From Guopingia tenuis (lineage in GTDB: Bacteria; Bacillota; Clostridia; Christensenellales; Christensenellaceae): DNA of 64,000 nucleotides. Positions 9,452-20,002 of this stretch are shown one piece after another. The notes beneath the pieces are model-generated. The model did not search any database, was not told the origin of the DNA, and worked only from the letters and a program-made list of their open reading frames with translations. Every line of letters begins with the position of its first letter. Within the stretch, counting starts at the first letter, position 1. Both the position numbers and the translations under genes were made by a program. The DNA lies in NCBI RefSeq assembly GCF_014384805.1, contig NZ_JACRSS010000001.1, positions 1,025,847-1,089,846 of the forward strand, read 5' to 3'.

Positions 9452-9506
9452 ATCAAAAAAAGCCTACAGCCCAAGGGACAGAATTTTCCCATGGACCGTA
9501 GGCTAT
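9452..9506 (-). terminator. Terminator of the V-type ATPase operon
   Basis: On the minus strand AGCCTAC pairs with GTAGGCT across an inner helix (CCATGGGA with TCCCTTGG), followed by TTTTTTT. It lies about 150 nt past the stop of the last ATPase gene and upstream of the surface-protein gene. Confidence 0.85.
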
Positions 9507-9659
9507 CGTGCCTATTGATTTTTCATAAAAATGGACAGAGGTTACCTGCTTGCCTAATTGTCGCCCGCTTCTGCTCGCTTGTCAAGTTCTTTTTCGCTCC
9601 ATAGGCGGCCATCTATCCATTCACTCCATATGCCCGGCTCCTCCGGGCATTGCTTCCAT

Positions 9660-10298
9660 TCAGCCTTCCGCCTGCTTCATAAGCTCTTTCATCTTCATGA
9701 GCCGCGTCAGGTTTCCGCGCTCATTCTCATCCAGCTTCATGGTAATATATCGGATGGTTTCCTCCAGCTGCGGAATCATTACATATTCCAGCGCATTCAC
9801 CCGCCGGCGCGTCTTTTCAATTTCATCCGCCAGCATATTGCAGGTCTTTTCCAGCTCTGCCAGACGAATCAGCCCCGGCAACGCCTCCGCCAGGCGGTCT
9901 ACTGCCACATCCATCTCCCCTGTCGTGTTAATCATGCCATAGGGATAGGTGCTGTGGTTGCTCTCCAGCTCCTCATATTCAATCTTCGGCACATCCACGC
10001 TCATGATGTTGTTCTTGGCCACATGCACCTTGAACCTTTTGGACGGATAGAGCAGCGCCACCTCCATATCTTCCGGCGACATGGTAAGGCTGGCGCCCAG
10101 GAAACTCCGCAGAGCCACGCCCAGTTCGGCTTCCACGCTCTCCCGAAGCCGCTTGTTCCCCTTAATCAGCTCCATAAAGCGCCGCACCATCTCGTCGCGC
10201 TTATCCTTCAACAATTTGTGTCCCCGAACCGCAACCGCCAGCCGCTTTTTTAAGCGGGTCAGCTCCATGCGGGTCGGGTTAACCCGTAAAACAGCCAT
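9660..10298 (-). CDS. ntpD: A/V-type ATP synthase/ATPase subunit D
   Basis: 212-residue central-stalk subunit that links the catalytic A3B3 head to the membrane rotor. It begins MAVLRVNPTRMELTRLKKRL, typical of the family, and is mostly long antiparallel coiled coil, with the second coil ending in RLMKMKELM. The start lies 3 nt after the ntpB stop and its ribosome binding site (GAGGAG) is inside the end of ntpB, so the two are coupled. Last gene of the ATPase operon. Confidence 0.95.
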   Translation of the reverse strand: MAVLRVNPTRMELTRLKKRLAVAVRGHKLLKDKRDEMVRRFMELIKGNKRLRESVEAELGVALRSFLGASLTMSPEDMEVALLYPSKRFKVHVAKNNIMSVDVPKIEYEELESNHSTYPYGMINTTGEMDVAVDRLAEALPGLIRLAELEKTCNMLADEIEKTRRRVNALEYVMIPQLEETIRYITMKLDENERGNLTRLMKMKELMKQAEG

Positions 10299-10301
10299 GG
10301 C

Positions 10302-11693
10302 TTACTCCTCAGCTTCTTCCTGCTTTTCCGGCAGATATTTTTCCAGATATTCGTCGCGGATGCGCTTCAGTTCAGATTTGGGCAGAATGGAAAGCAGCTC
10401 CCAGCCGATGTTGAGCGTCTCCTCGATGGAGCGGTTGGTGGTATAACCCTGGGACACATAGCGATCCTCAAACTCGTCGGCAAATTTGGCATAGAGCTTA
10501 TCCGTATCCGACAGCGCCGCGTCGCCCAAAATCTGCGAAAGTTCTTTTGCTTCCTTGCCCCGGGCATAGGCCGCAAACAGCTGGTTCATGGTGTCCGCGT
10601 GATCCTCGCGGGTCTTGCCCTTGCCGATGCCCTTATCTTTCAGACGGGACAGGGAGGGCAATACATCGATGGGCGGCGTCACGCCCTTGCGATACAGGTC
10701 GCGGGAGAGGATGATCTGCCCCTCGGTGATATATCCCGTCAGGTCCGGGATGGGATGCGTCTTGTCGTCCTCGGGCATGGTCAAAATCGGGATCTGGGTG
10801 ATGGAGCCTTCGGCTCCCTTAATCCGCCCGGCTCTTTCATACATGGAAGCCAAGTCGGTATACAGATAACCCGGATAGCCCCGGCGGCCCGGAACCTCCT
10901 TGCGGGCCGCGGAAACCTCCCGCAGCGCCTCGGCATAGTTGGTCAGGTCGGTGATGATGACAAGGACATGCAGCCCCTTCTCATAGGCCAGATATTCCGC
11001 CGCCGACAACGCCATGCGGGGCGTTGCAATACGCTCAACCGCCGGGTCGTTGGCCAGGTTGATAAACAGCACGGTGCGGTCGATAGCGCCCGTGCGCTTA
11101 AAATCCGAAATAAAGTAGTCCGCCTCTTCAAAGGTGATGCCCACGGCGGCAAACACCACGGCGAATTTGGAATCCGTCCCCAGCACCTTGGCCTGGCGGG
11201 CGATCTGCGCCGCCAGCTGGGCGTGGGGCAGGCCGGAGCCCGAGAACACCGGGAGCTTCTGCCCCCGAACCAGCGTGTTCAGGCCATCAATGGCGGAAAT
11301 GCCCGTCTGAATGAATTCCGACGGATAGTCCCGGGCTGCCGGGTTCAGCGGCGAACCGTTGATGTCTACCCGTTTTTCCGGGATGATGGCCGGGCCATCG
11401 TCGATGGGATTGCCCATGCCGTCAAACACGCGGCCCAGCATGTCATAGGAAACCGCCAGCTCAATGCCATGGCCCAGGAATTTTGCCTTGCTGGTGCTGA
11501 TTTTGAGCCCCTGGGAGCCTTCAAACAGCTGCACCAGCGCCTTGTCGCCGTTGATCTCCAGCACCTTGCCCCGGCGTGTCTCGCCGTTCTCCTGCTCGAT
11601 TTCCACCAGCTCGTTATATGTTACGCCGCTCACGCCTTCCACCAGCATCAGCGGGCCGACAACCTCTTTTATTGTACGGTATTCTTTCAGCAT
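10302..11693 (-). CDS. ntpB: A/V-type ATP synthase/ATPase subunit B
   Basis: 463-residue non-catalytic nucleotide-binding subunit of the head. It has the family start [14 protein letters not shown], a degenerate P-loop region [18 protein letters not shown] in place of a canonical Walker A, and the [23 protein letters not shown] and [22 protein letters not shown] regions. Lacking a true Walker A lysine is normal for subunit B. AGGAGGGG precedes the ATG. It sits between subunit A (12-nt gap) and subunit D (3-nt gap), as in Enterococcus hirae. Confidence 0.97.
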   Translation of the reverse strand: MLKEYRTIKEVVGPLMLVEGVSGVTYNELVEIEQENGETRRGKVLEINGDKALVQLFEGSQGLKISTSKAKFLGHGIELAVSYDMLGRVFDGMGNPIDDGPAIIPEKRVDINGSPLNPAARDYPSEFIQTGISAIDGLNTLVRGQKLPVFSGSGLPHAQLAAQIARQAKVLGTDSKFAVVFAAVGITFEEADYFISDFKRTGAIDRTVLFINLANDPAVERIATPRMALSAAEYLAYEKGLHVLVIITDLTNYAEALREVSAARKEVPGRRGYPGYLYTDLASMYERAGRIKGAEGSITQIPILTMPEDDKTHPIPDLTGYITEGQIILSRDLYRKGVTPPIDVLPSLSRLKDKGIGKGKTREDHADTMNQLFAAYARGKEAKELSQILGDAALSDTDKLYAKFADEFEDRYVSQGYTTNRSIEETLNIGWELLSILPKSELKRIRDEYLEKYLPEKQEEAEE

Positions 11694-11705
11694 GATCGCC
11701 CCTCC

Positions 11706-13460
11706 TTACGCCAGCAGCTTTTCCAGCTCTGCATCCAGCTGCCGGGAAATTTCCTGATACCGCGCCTCCACATCCTTTTCCTCGACGTATTTCGCGCGGC
11801 CAATGGCCTCCCGAACGGGCAGCTTGGCGATATCCGAAAAATCTGCGCCCTGCTCCAGCGCCGCCGAAGCCTTGCGATAGAACTCCAGCACCAGCTTGAG
11901 CATGCCCACCTGCTTCTTGCCCGAAGCATAGGTATCGGTCTCATGGAAGGCGTTTTGCTGCAAATAGTCCTCCCGCAGGGAGCGGGCCGCCTCCATCTTC
12001 AGGCGGTCTTTCAGGGAAAGGGCATCAATGCCCACCAGCCGGACGACCTCTTCCAGCTCGGATTCCTCCTGCAAAAGCTGCATAGCCGCCTGCCGGAGAT
12101 TCTTCCAATCGGGATCCACATTCTTATTATACCAGTCGGTCAGCTGATCCACATAGAGGGAATAGGAGGTCAGCCAATCGATGGCCGGGAAGTGCCGGCG
12201 GTAGGCCAGCGGCGCCGAGAGGCCCCAGAACACCTTGACGATGCGCAGCGTCGCCTGGGAAACCGGCTCGGAGATATCGCCGCCCGGAGGAGAAACCGCG
12301 CCGATGGCCGTGACGCAGCCCGTCCGTCCCTCGCCGCCATGGCAGACCACCAGGCCCGCCCGTTCATAGAACTCGGCCAGCCGGGAGGACAGATAGGCCG
12401 GATAGCCTTCTTCGCCGGGCATCTCTTCCAGCCGCCCGGACATTTCCCGCAGCGCCTCCGCCCAGCGGGAGGTGGAATCCGCCATGATGGCGACTCTGTA
12501 TCCCATATCGCGGAAATACTCCGCAATGGTAATGCCTGTATAAATGGATGCTTCCCGCGCCGCCACCGGCATATCCGAGGTGTTGGCGATGAGGACCGTC
12601 CGCTTCATCAGCGGTTCACCCGAACGGGGGTCCTTCAGCTCCGGGAATTCCATCAGAACGTCCGTCATCTCGTTGCCGCGCTCGCCGCAGCCGATATATA
12701 CGATAATTTCCGCGTCCGCCCATTTTGCCAGCTGGTGCTGCACCACGGTTTTCCCGCTTCCAAAGGGCCCGGGAATGGCGGCCACGCCGCCTTTGGCCAC
12801 GGGGAAGAAGGTATCGATGATCCGCTGGCCGGTAATCATGGGTTCGGTGGGCGCCAGCTTCTGCTTATAGGGGCGTCCCCGGCGCACCGGCCATTTTTGC
12901 AGCATGGTGATCTCGTGGATCTCGCCCGCCGCATCCCGCACCTTGGCAACCACGTCCGTCACCCTGGCAGGGCCTTCATATACCCATTCCACCGTTCCTT
13001 CCAGCTTGTTTGGAACCATGATATAGTGTTTGACCAGCGCAGTCTCCTGGACATATCCGAGGAAATCCCCGGCCGCCACCTTGTCGCCCGCCTTGGCGAT
13101 GGGAAGAAATTCCCAGACCTTCTCCCGGTCGAGAGCCGCCACCTCCACACCCCGCTCAATCCGGGACGTGCCCAGGGCATAGATCTTGTCCAGCGGCCGC
13201 TGAATCCCATCAAAGATGGCCTCAATCAGCCCCGGCCCCAGCTCCACGGAAAGCGGGCTGCCCGTGGAATATACCGGGCCGCCCGGGCCGATGCCCGAGG
13301 TTTCTTCATAAACCTGGATGGACGCCTTATCCCCCCGAAGCTCGATGATTTCCCCGATGAGTTTATGTTCGGAAACGCGGACCACGTCGAACATCTCTGC
13401 GTCTCCCATGCCCTCCGCAACGATCAAAGGACCGGAAACTTTAACAATTTTTCCCTCCAT
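11706..13460 (-). CDS. ntpA: A/V-type ATP synthase/ATPase catalytic subunit A
   Basis: 584 residues from the preferred ATG at 13460 ([11 protein letters not shown]), which has AGGCAGG upstream; seven extra codons are open before it. This is the ATP-hydrolysing or synthesising subunit. Walker A GPFGSGKT is at about 231-238, the catalytic GERGNEM segment at about 260, and the bulge (non-homologous) region at about 115-195 that distinguishes subunit A from F-ATPase beta is present. C-terminal helical domain is complete. It lies between subunit F/G and B in standard order. Confidence 0.97.
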   Translation of the reverse strand: MEGKIVKVSGPLIVAEGMGDAEMFDVVRVSEHKLIGEIIELRGDKASIQVYEETSGIGPGGPVYSTGSPLSVELGPGLIEAIFDGIQRPLDKIYALGTSRIERGVEVAALDREKVWEFLPIAKAGDKVAAGDFLGYVQETALVKHYIMVPNKLEGTVEWVYEGPARVTDVVAKVRDAAGEIHEITMLQKWPVRRGRPYKQKLAPTEPMITGQRIIDTFFPVAKGGVAAIPGPFGSGKTVVQHQLAKWADAEIIVYIGCGERGNEMTDVLMEFPELKDPRSGEPLMKRTVLIANTSDMPVAAREASIYTGITIAEYFRDMGYRVAIMADSTSRWAEALREMSGRLEEMPGEEGYPAYLSSRLAEFYERAGLVVCHGGEGRTGCVTAIGAVSPPGGDISEPVSQATLRIVKVFWGLSAPLAYRRHFPAIDWLTSYSLYVDQLTDWYNKNVDPDWKNLRQAAMQLLQEESELEEVVRLVGIDALSLKDRLKMEAARSLREDYLQQNAFHETDTYASGKKQVGMLKLVLEFYRKASAALEQGADFSDIAKLPVREAIGRAKYVEEKDVEARYQEISRQLDAELEKLLA

Positions 13461-13504
13461 GTGTATACCTGCCTTCATCAACTAAACTATTTCGTAAAAC
13501 CGCA

Positions 13505-13819
13505 TCATTCGTCAAAGAATATATTGGTTCCAATCGCCTTTTCCACATTCCTGCGGATGGTTTCCTGCCCGACGCCCATGCTCCCCTGGTTGCCGGGAAT
13601 GGGAATGATGGCTGGAAACGGCGATGTATTGTATTTCTCAATGGTCTCGGGAACCAGGCTTGCCGCCTGCTCCGTGATAAAAATAATGGCATACCGGTCT
13701 TTTGCCAGCGTGTTGATCAGCCGCTTGATATTCCGCTCGGATGTCGCGGGATACACGTCGATAGACAGGGCCGCAAACCCCTGCACGCTCTGCCGGTCTC
13801 CAATTACACCTATCTTCAT
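13505..13819 (-). CDS. ntpG: A/V-type ATP synthase/ATPase subunit F (NtpG)
   Basis: 104-residue central-stalk subunit with the family start MKIGVIGDRQSVQGFAALSI, a Rossmann-like alpha/beta fold, the ITEQAASLV segment and the PIPGNQG loop. It works with subunit D in the rotor axle. GGAAAGAG precedes the ATG; 22 nt separate it from the subunit C stop. Confidence 0.93.
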   Translation of the reverse strand: MKIGVIGDRQSVQGFAALSIDVYPATSERNIKRLINTLAKDRYAIIFITEQAASLVPETIEKYNTSPFPAIIPIPGNQGSMGVGQETIRRNVEKAIGTNIFFDE

Positions 13820-13841
13820 ATCGCTCTTCCTTTCGCCCGGC

Positions 13842-14840
13842 CTATTCGATGGTCTCCGGAAGAATTTCCGCGATCTCCCGGCCGCTTATGTTGTTGAGTT
13901 TGGCGAGCATGGCCATGCGCACGGCCTGCGTCTCCCGCATCTTGCCCACCAGATAGCATAACACAGGGGCGATGGAGAACATATCCTTGCGGTATGTGAG
14001 GCAGAGCCGGATCAGATAATCGTTGCGCGCCTTAATCAGAACCGCAAAGCTGCCCGTTTGGCGGAAATGCTCCAGCCCCGGCGTCATCTCCTTCTGATAG
14101 GCGCTTTTTTCCAGGAGGTTGAGCATCTCCTCCATGGAAAGCTCATAAGCCTCCCTGAGATAATCAAAGGATAAATCCCCCCCGGGAAGAAGCGTCCGCT
14201 CCATAAGCTCCCTTCCCGCATCCAGCCGTTTTAAGCGGATCAGAGCGCTGACATTGATAAAGTCAAACAGCGCGCGGAAATAGCGGTGCACGAATTCTTC
14301 CTTCACATCCTTCAGCTCCCGCTCGATCTGCCGGGCATAGGCGCCGTCCAGCAAAAGCCCGATGAGGGAAACATCCACTTTCACGGCAAAGCGCCGGTCG
14401 ATCTCCGTAAGCGCCGCCTCCATCTCGGGCGGGAAAAAGTCATACCGCTTTTCCTTGACCGCCTCAAACATGGCCGTGGGGTCGATGGTGCCGTTGTTCA
14501 CAAGCATATTCTGCGCCGCGCCCACGCCCAGCGCGTCGCTCTTCAAAATAGCCTTCAGATTATGGTAATCCAGCTGCAGAAAAAACAGATTGGTCACCTC
14601 GGGCTCCGGGGTGATCTCCCAGATAAAGCTATAGACATTGCGCAGCTCGGCGGAAATGCACTTTTCAAAGGAGCTGGGCTTGGTGTCCTCGGCTCCCGGA
14701 TAGCCATAATCTGCCAGCAGGCCCATGGCCTCCTGCGCAGTGGCCGCGCCCGCCAGGCGCAGTATCTTTTCTCTTGATAAAAGGGATTTTTCCCGCACCT
14801 TGATTCGTATGTTCGCAAAAGGATAACTTGGCTGTGGCAT
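13842..14840 (-). CDS. ntpC: A/V-type ATP synthase/ATPase subunit C
   Basis: 332-residue alpha-helical subunit that connects the central stalk to the proteolipid ring. Typical features are the YPFANIRIKVREKSLLS start, repeated helical modules with FLQLDYHNLKAIL, and the ALIKARNDYLIRL region. Normal length. GGGAGAAG precedes the ATG. Order K-E-C-G-A-B-D around it matches the Enterococcus operon. Confidence 0.93.
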   Translation of the reverse strand: MPQPSYPFANIRIKVREKSLLSREKILRLAGAATAQEAMGLLADYGYPGAEDTKPSSFEKCISAELRNVYSFIWEITPEPEVTNLFFLQLDYHNLKAILKSDALGVGAAQNMLVNNGTIDPTAMFEAVKEKRYDFFPPEMEAALTEIDRRFAVKVDVSLIGLLLDGAYARQIERELKDVKEEFVHRYFRALFDFINVSALIRLKRLDAGRELMERTLLPGGDLSFDYLREAYELSMEEMLNLLEKSAYQKEMTPGLEHFRQTGSFAVLIKARNDYLIRLCLTYRKDMFSIAPVLCYLVGKMRETQAVRMAMLAKLNNISGREIAEILPETIE

Positions 14841-14895
14841 AACTTCTCCCTTACCGTCCTTCTAAAGCCCGCTTTTGGGGCGCCTCCGCTTTGTT

Positions 14896-15495
14896 TCAGG
14901 CAAAAAGGATGGAATATACGCCCGTTTCCAGGCGTTCCCGCTCCTGGGCCAAAACGGCGGCAAAGGTACAGTTGATTTCCATGCCGTCCGCATAGTAGAT
15001 AAACCCGTTTTCAATGGCCTCATCCGCCCGGTCGATCTCGATCCTGCGCTTGATGCCGCGTTCTTCCAGGGCCTTTTCCGCCTTTTTCACAAACGCGGGT
15101 TTAAAAAAGGTCTGGTCCTTCTTGGCAATGGCAACCTTCCCGCTGCCCACAGCCGCGCATTCGATGAGCAGCTTTTCCAGCAGCGTCTCATATTCCGGGC
15201 CGGAAATTTCCGCCAGGGCCTCCCCTGCCTCCCGGAACACCGCATCCATCACCTCGCGCTTTGCCTGGAGCGTATCCTTGCGCATCTCCAAATCGCAGAC
15301 CGCCTGCCGGCGTTTATGAAGCTCGATTTCCTCTGCCTTAGCCTGGTCCAAAATTGCCTGGCGCTTTTTCTCCGCCAGCGCGTCTCCGGCGGCCAGGATC
15401 TCCTTCGCCTTCCCGGCGGCTTCCGCCCGGTTGGCTTCCGCCTGTTCCCGGGCGTCCGCGAGGATTCTCTCTGTTATCTTTTCAATTCCAGACAC
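14896..15495 (-). CDS. ntpE: A/V-type ATP synthase/ATPase subunit E
   Basis: 199-residue peripheral-stalk subunit that holds the head still against rotation. The first 100 residues are a charged coiled coil (ADAREQAEANRAEAAGKAKEI) and the rest is the compact C-terminal domain with the usual FIYYADGMEINCTF-like segment. The start codon is GTG at 15495, preceded by AAGGAG at 8 nt spacing. Pairs with subunit F/H at 18024. Confidence 0.93.
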   Translation of the reverse strand: MSGIEKITERILADAREQAEANRAEAAGKAKEILAAGDALAEKKRQAILDQAKAEEIELHKRRQAVCDLEMRKDTLQAKREVMDAVFREAGEALAEISGPEYETLLEKLLIECAAVGSGKVAIAKKDQTFFKPAFVKKAEKALEERGIKRRIEIDRADEAIENGFIYYADGMEINCTFAAVLAQERERLETGVYSILFA

Positions 15496-15511
15496 AGTTT
15501 TTTCTCCTTTA

Positions 15512-16033
<522 letters not shown>

Positions 16034-17971
16034 TTATTTATCTTGCAATGACATCGCTTTGTCATTTTCTTCAAATCGGAAATTTTTTGTCCGGTATGCC
16101 AGGGGACGAAACGCCCGGCCGCCGCCTTCAAAGAACTTGTTGAAAGATTCAATATATTGCAGGCGGCTGGAATGCACATAGGCCCCCAGAGAGTTGATGC
16201 CGATATTGAACACATGCCCCACGGCGAAAATGGCGGCGGCGAAGATAAAGCCGATCACATTGCCCGCCAGCATGCCGCAGATGCGGTTGAATACCATGGC
16301 GATGACAGCCGTCGCCAGCGCCATGCCGAAAATACGGCTGTAGGACAGCAGATCCGAGAGGTAGCCGGTGATATCATATACACTGGCCAGCCCGCCGATC
16401 AGCTTTTTGACGATGCCCTTTTTCGCCCGGCCCTGGGTGAGGATCAATCCTCCCAGCCCTACGCAGGCGCATATAAGCCCCGCCGTGCCGTCGAGCAGAA
16501 GCGCCGGAACTGCCAGCAACGTGATGATCCAAAAGCCTTTGTCAAAGATCGCATCCCATATCTTGCCGTCCCGGGCCAGCATATAAAAACCCGTTCCCAG
16601 CGCCGTCAGAATATGCAGATATCCGATGGAAATGCAGAGAATCAGCATGGGCAGCGGCGCACTTAATGGGCTGAACAGAATGGGCTGAATCCCCTCCAGG
16701 CCAAACCAGCTTCCAAACAACGCTCCCCAAATGAGGGTCGATACGCCGCAGATCGCGAGCACGCCGGTTACCTGCCGGAACATACCCGTGGGCTTTTTGA
16801 CCTTGAGCACAATGAGCGCCCCAATAGAGAGCAGAATGCCATAAGCGGCATCCGAGAGCATCATGCCAAAGAAAATGAAATAGAAGGGCGCCAGCACATA
16901 GACCGGATCGATTCCCGTCCGGGCCGGCGTGGAATACATGTCGGTAACCGCCTCAAAGGGCCGCAGCAGCTTTTTATTCTCAATCACCGTCGGCGCATCT
17001 GCGTCGTCCTCCGCCGGCGTTTCCACCCTCAGATAAAAGTCCTCGGTCACTTGGGAAAGACCCTTTTTCAAAGCCTCCTCGTCATAATGCCGGATATACC
17101 CTTCGATGATGTTGACCCGCTCGGTAGCCCCCAGCCGGGCATAAGCTTCCTCGCTTTCCAACTGGTTATTGAGATAATCCTCATAGGCCAGGAGCAGGTC
17201 GCGGCTTCCTGCCGCCTTTTCGGCCAGTTTTTCCTGTTCCAGCCGCTCCCTTTGGAGGCCCTCCAGCTCCTTCCGGAGCGTCCCGATGCGTTCAGCCACC
17301 GTTCCCCGGAACCCGTCAAACTTCATATCCGAGAAAGAAAGCTCCTTGAGCTGGCTGCGCACATCCTCGGCCACGCTCGCATGCGCCGCAGCAAACAGGG
17401 GCACAAAATCGCTTCCTCCCTCCATTTCCTGCATGACGAACAGGCCTTCATATGCCTCTGCGAGCTTCTGCGCCTCATCCAGGGATTCTTGGGGGATATA
17501 TCCGCAGAAAAACCGCGCATGAGCCGTCGGCCGGATCTCCTCCACGGGAATATCCAGGCTGGAAAACGGCTCCAACTGCGCCATAATATTATGGATCCGG
17601 GAAGACCTCTGGCGAATTTCGTTCATCTTCGCGCTGATGGCCGTCGCCGCATCAATGGCAGCCTGGATCTCCTCCTGCTTTTCGCCCATGGCGTTCAGCT
17701 CCCGCACAGTCACTGCCGGCTTGGGCGTCAGGAAGGATTTTTTGGAATGGTCATACCGCGTGATCACGCTGAGCGCCGTCCGCACTTCATTAAGGGCGTT
17801 CTGGATGCGAAGGATGGCCGTCTGGTTCTCCTGGCGGCGAAAATCTCCCTCTTCCTCCGGCTGGGCCGTTTTGATCTCCAAAACTCCCATGCCCTGCATC
17901 TTGCGCAGCACCTTCCGGGTATCCCGCTTCAGGACGATTGCCGTTATTTTTTTTACGTCTACTATTGCCAT
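16034..17971 (-). CDS. ntpI: A/V-type ATP synthase/ATPase subunit I (a-subunit)
   Basis: 645 residues from ATG 17971 (MAIVDVKKITAIVLK), which has AGGA at good spacing; an in-frame TTG at 17995 lacks a site. The N-terminal half is cytoplasmic with coiled coils; the C-terminal half (from about 365) has seven to eight membrane helices forming the ion half-channels with the K ring. Conserved segments include FFGMMLSDAAYG, SYSRIFGMALATAVIA and GHVFNIGINSLGAYVHSSRLQY. Second gene of the operon, between subunits H and K. Confidence 0.95.
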   Translation of the reverse strand: MAIVDVKKITAIVLKRDTRKVLRKMQGMGVLEIKTAQPEEEGDFRRQENQTAILRIQNALNEVRTALSVITRYDHSKKSFLTPKPAVTVRELNAMGEKQEEIQAAIDAATAISAKMNEIRQRSSRIHNIMAQLEPFSSLDIPVEEIRPTAHARFFCGYIPQESLDEAQKLAEAYEGLFVMQEMEGGSDFVPLFAAAHASVAEDVRSQLKELSFSDMKFDGFRGTVAERIGTLRKELEGLQRERLEQEKLAEKAAGSRDLLLAYEDYLNNQLESEEAYARLGATERVNIIEGYIRHYDEEALKKGLSQVTEDFYLRVETPAEDDADAPTVIENKKLLRPFEAVTDMYSTPARTGIDPVYVLAPFYFIFFGMMLSDAAYGILLSIGALIVLKVKKPTGMFRQVTGVLAICGVSTLIWGALFGSWFGLEGIQPILFSPLSAPLPMLILCISIGYLHILTALGTGFYMLARDGKIWDAIFDKGFWIITLLAVPALLLDGTAGLICACVGLGGLILTQGRAKKGIVKKLIGGLASVYDITGYLSDLLSYSRIFGMALATAVIAMVFNRICGMLAGNVIGFIFAAAIFAVGHVFNIGINSLGAYVHSSRLQYIESFNKFFEGGGRAFRPLAYRTKNFRFEENDKAMSLQDK

Positions 17972-18023
17972 ATCTTTATCCTGTTTCGCCGCCAAAAGCG
18001 GCTTTATTTTGGCATATTTCCCG

Positions 18024-18335
18024 TTATTTCACGATATTTTCGCATATATAGGCAATAGCTCTGGATTTTTTCTCCAGAGCTTTTTCCTGCATTGCGGCGC
18101 ATGCCTTTCCATTTTCAGCGAGCCGTGCCGCTGCGTCCGCATCCGCCTTTGCCGCTGCCGCAGCCAGCAGATCCTCTGCCGCCCTGCAGGCCTGCAAAAC
18201 CGCCTGGGCCAGGCGCGTTTCCCTTTCCGCCTCCGCCGCTTTCACGGTTTCGCCGGCCTGGGCCTGGCTCTCTTTGATTATGGCATCCGCCTCGGCTTCG
18301 GCCTTTTTGATCTCTTCAACAAATTCTGCGGCCAT
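18024..18335 (-). CDS. ntpF: A/V-type ATP synthase/ATPase subunit H/G (peripheral stalk, NtpF)
   Basis: 103 residues, nearly all Ala/Glu/Lys-rich coiled coil (IKKAEAEADAIIKESQAQ). By position (first ATPase gene, before subunit I) and composition it is the small peripheral-stalk partner of subunit E. AGGAGG precedes the ATG. Only 12 nt separate it from the upp stop codon, so the ATPase genes probably share a transcript with the upstream housekeeping genes. Confidence 0.85.
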   Translation of the reverse strand: MAAEFVEEIKKAEAEADAIIKESQAQAGETVKAAEAERETRLAQAVLQACRAAEDLLAAAAAKADADAAARLAENGKACAAMQEKALEKKSRAIAYICENIVK

Positions 18336-18347
18336 ATATCCTCCTGC

Positions 18348-18992
<645 letters not shown>

Positions 18993-19445
18993 TTATTTAT
19001 TATATTTTTTCTCAATTTCTGCGATTTTTTTCAGCCGATTGACGTGGCGCTCCCCGTTGGAAAAATCCTTGTTTAGATACGCGTCCACTATCTCCAGAGC
19101 CAGTCCCGGCCCAATCACCCGTGCGCCCATGGCCATCACATTGGCGTCATTGTGGTCCCGGGTGCATTTGGCGCTGTAAACGTCGCTCAGGAGCGCGCAG
19201 CGGATTCCCGGAACCTTATTCGCCGTGATAGACATGCCGATACCCGTCCCGCAAATCAAAATCCCCCGGTCCGCTTCGCCGTTTTTCACGGCTTCCGCCA
19301 CCTGGACGGCGATATCCGGATAGTCCACCGCCGCGGTGCTGAATGCGCCAAAATCGCGGTATTCGTGTCCCTGGCTCTCCAGATACTTTTCCACTTCCGC
19401 CTTGAGTTCCACGCCGCCATGATCGGCGCCAATTGCAATTTTCAT
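18993..19445 (-). CDS. rpiB: Ribose-5-phosphate isomerase B
   Basis: 150-residue LacAB/RpiB-family isomerase converting ribulose 5-phosphate and ribose 5-phosphate. It starts MKIAIGADHGGVELK and has the active-site Cys in ILICGTGIGMSI, the anion-hole GTGIG loop and the ARVIG region. AGAGGTGA precedes the ATG. It would serve the pentose phosphate pathway that the sugar locus at 35-50 kb feeds. A 64-nt gap from the previous gene contains a GC-rich hairpin without a T-run. Confidence 0.95.
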   Translation of the reverse strand: MKIAIGADHGGVELKAEVEKYLESQGHEYRDFGAFSTAAVDYPDIAVQVAEAVKNGEADRGILICGTGIGMSITANKVPGIRCALLSDVYSAKCTRDHNDANVMAMGARVIGPGLALEIVDAYLNKDFSNGERHVNRLKKIAEIEKKYNK

Positions 19446-19509
19446 GTTGTCACCTCTATGATTCTCCGCTGCGGGAAAGCTCCCGCCAGCGGAATAAAAT
19501 GATTCTTTT
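19446..19509 (-). other. GC-rich hairpin in the leader before rpiB
   Basis: On the minus strand CCGCT-GGCGGG and CCCGC-AGCGG pair around AGCTTT between the phosphatase gene and rpiB. There is no T-run, so it is more likely an mRNA stability or processing element than a terminator. Confidence 0.4.
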
Positions 19510-20001
19510 TTATTGGAATGAGAATTCTTTTTCTAATTTTGCAATGATCTGCTGAATGTAATGTTGAATCTGCCGGGCGCATTCCCGGTATACATCCAAA
19601 TCCTCGCCATAGGGATCGCTCACGTCGTATCCCGGGCCCGGATAACCCAGTTCCCCCGCCGCATAGCCCTTGAGTGTGTGCGTCTTGGGCTCGGCCTCCG
19701 GGAACATGGCCTCAATCTGCTCCACCTGCGCGGCTTCCATGGTCAGAATCAGGTCTGCCCAGTCCGCCAGCTCTTTATCGATCTGCTTCGCCTTGTGCTT
19801 TTCAATGGAAAGGCCCATTTCCTCCACCGCCTCCACGGCGTTGGGCGTCGGCTCCGCATCCTCGCATGCAAACGTCCCCGCAGAATCCACCTCGATGAAT
19901 CCATGGAGGACGCTACTTCGCCCTACCTCATCGTCAAAAATCGCCTCCGCCATGGCGCTTCGGCATGTGTTTCCCGTGCAAACAAGCAAAATATTTTTCA
20001 A
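19510..20001 (-). CDS. ywlE: Low-molecular-weight protein arginine phosphatase (YwlE type)
   Basis: 163-residue low-molecular-weight phosphatase. The P-loop is VCTGNTCRSAM; the Thr at the position after Asn is the residue that gives YwlE its preference for phosphoarginine over phosphotyrosine. The general-acid loop is DPYGEDLDVY. In Bacillus the enzyme reverses McsB-made phosphoarginine. The start is TTG at 20001 with GGAGG 6 nt upstream. It follows tsaC/ywlC by one nucleotide, the same neighbourhood as in Bacillus subtilis. Confidence 0.88.
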   Translation of the reverse strand: MKNILLVCTGNTCRSAMAEAIFDDEVGRSSVLHGFIEVDSAGTFACEDAEPTPNAVEAVEEMGLSIEKHKAKQIDKELADWADLILTMEAAQVEQIEAMFPEAEPKTHTLKGYAAGELGYPGPGYDVSDPYGEDLDVYRECARQIQHYIQQIIAKLEKEFSFQ

Positions 20002-20002
20002 T

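Noticed and set aside
10599..13961. Very long rightward open frame of 1120 codons
   Set aside because: It lies antisense to ntpB and ntpA, which have clear motifs and start sites. Long shadows are expected in GC-rich genes.
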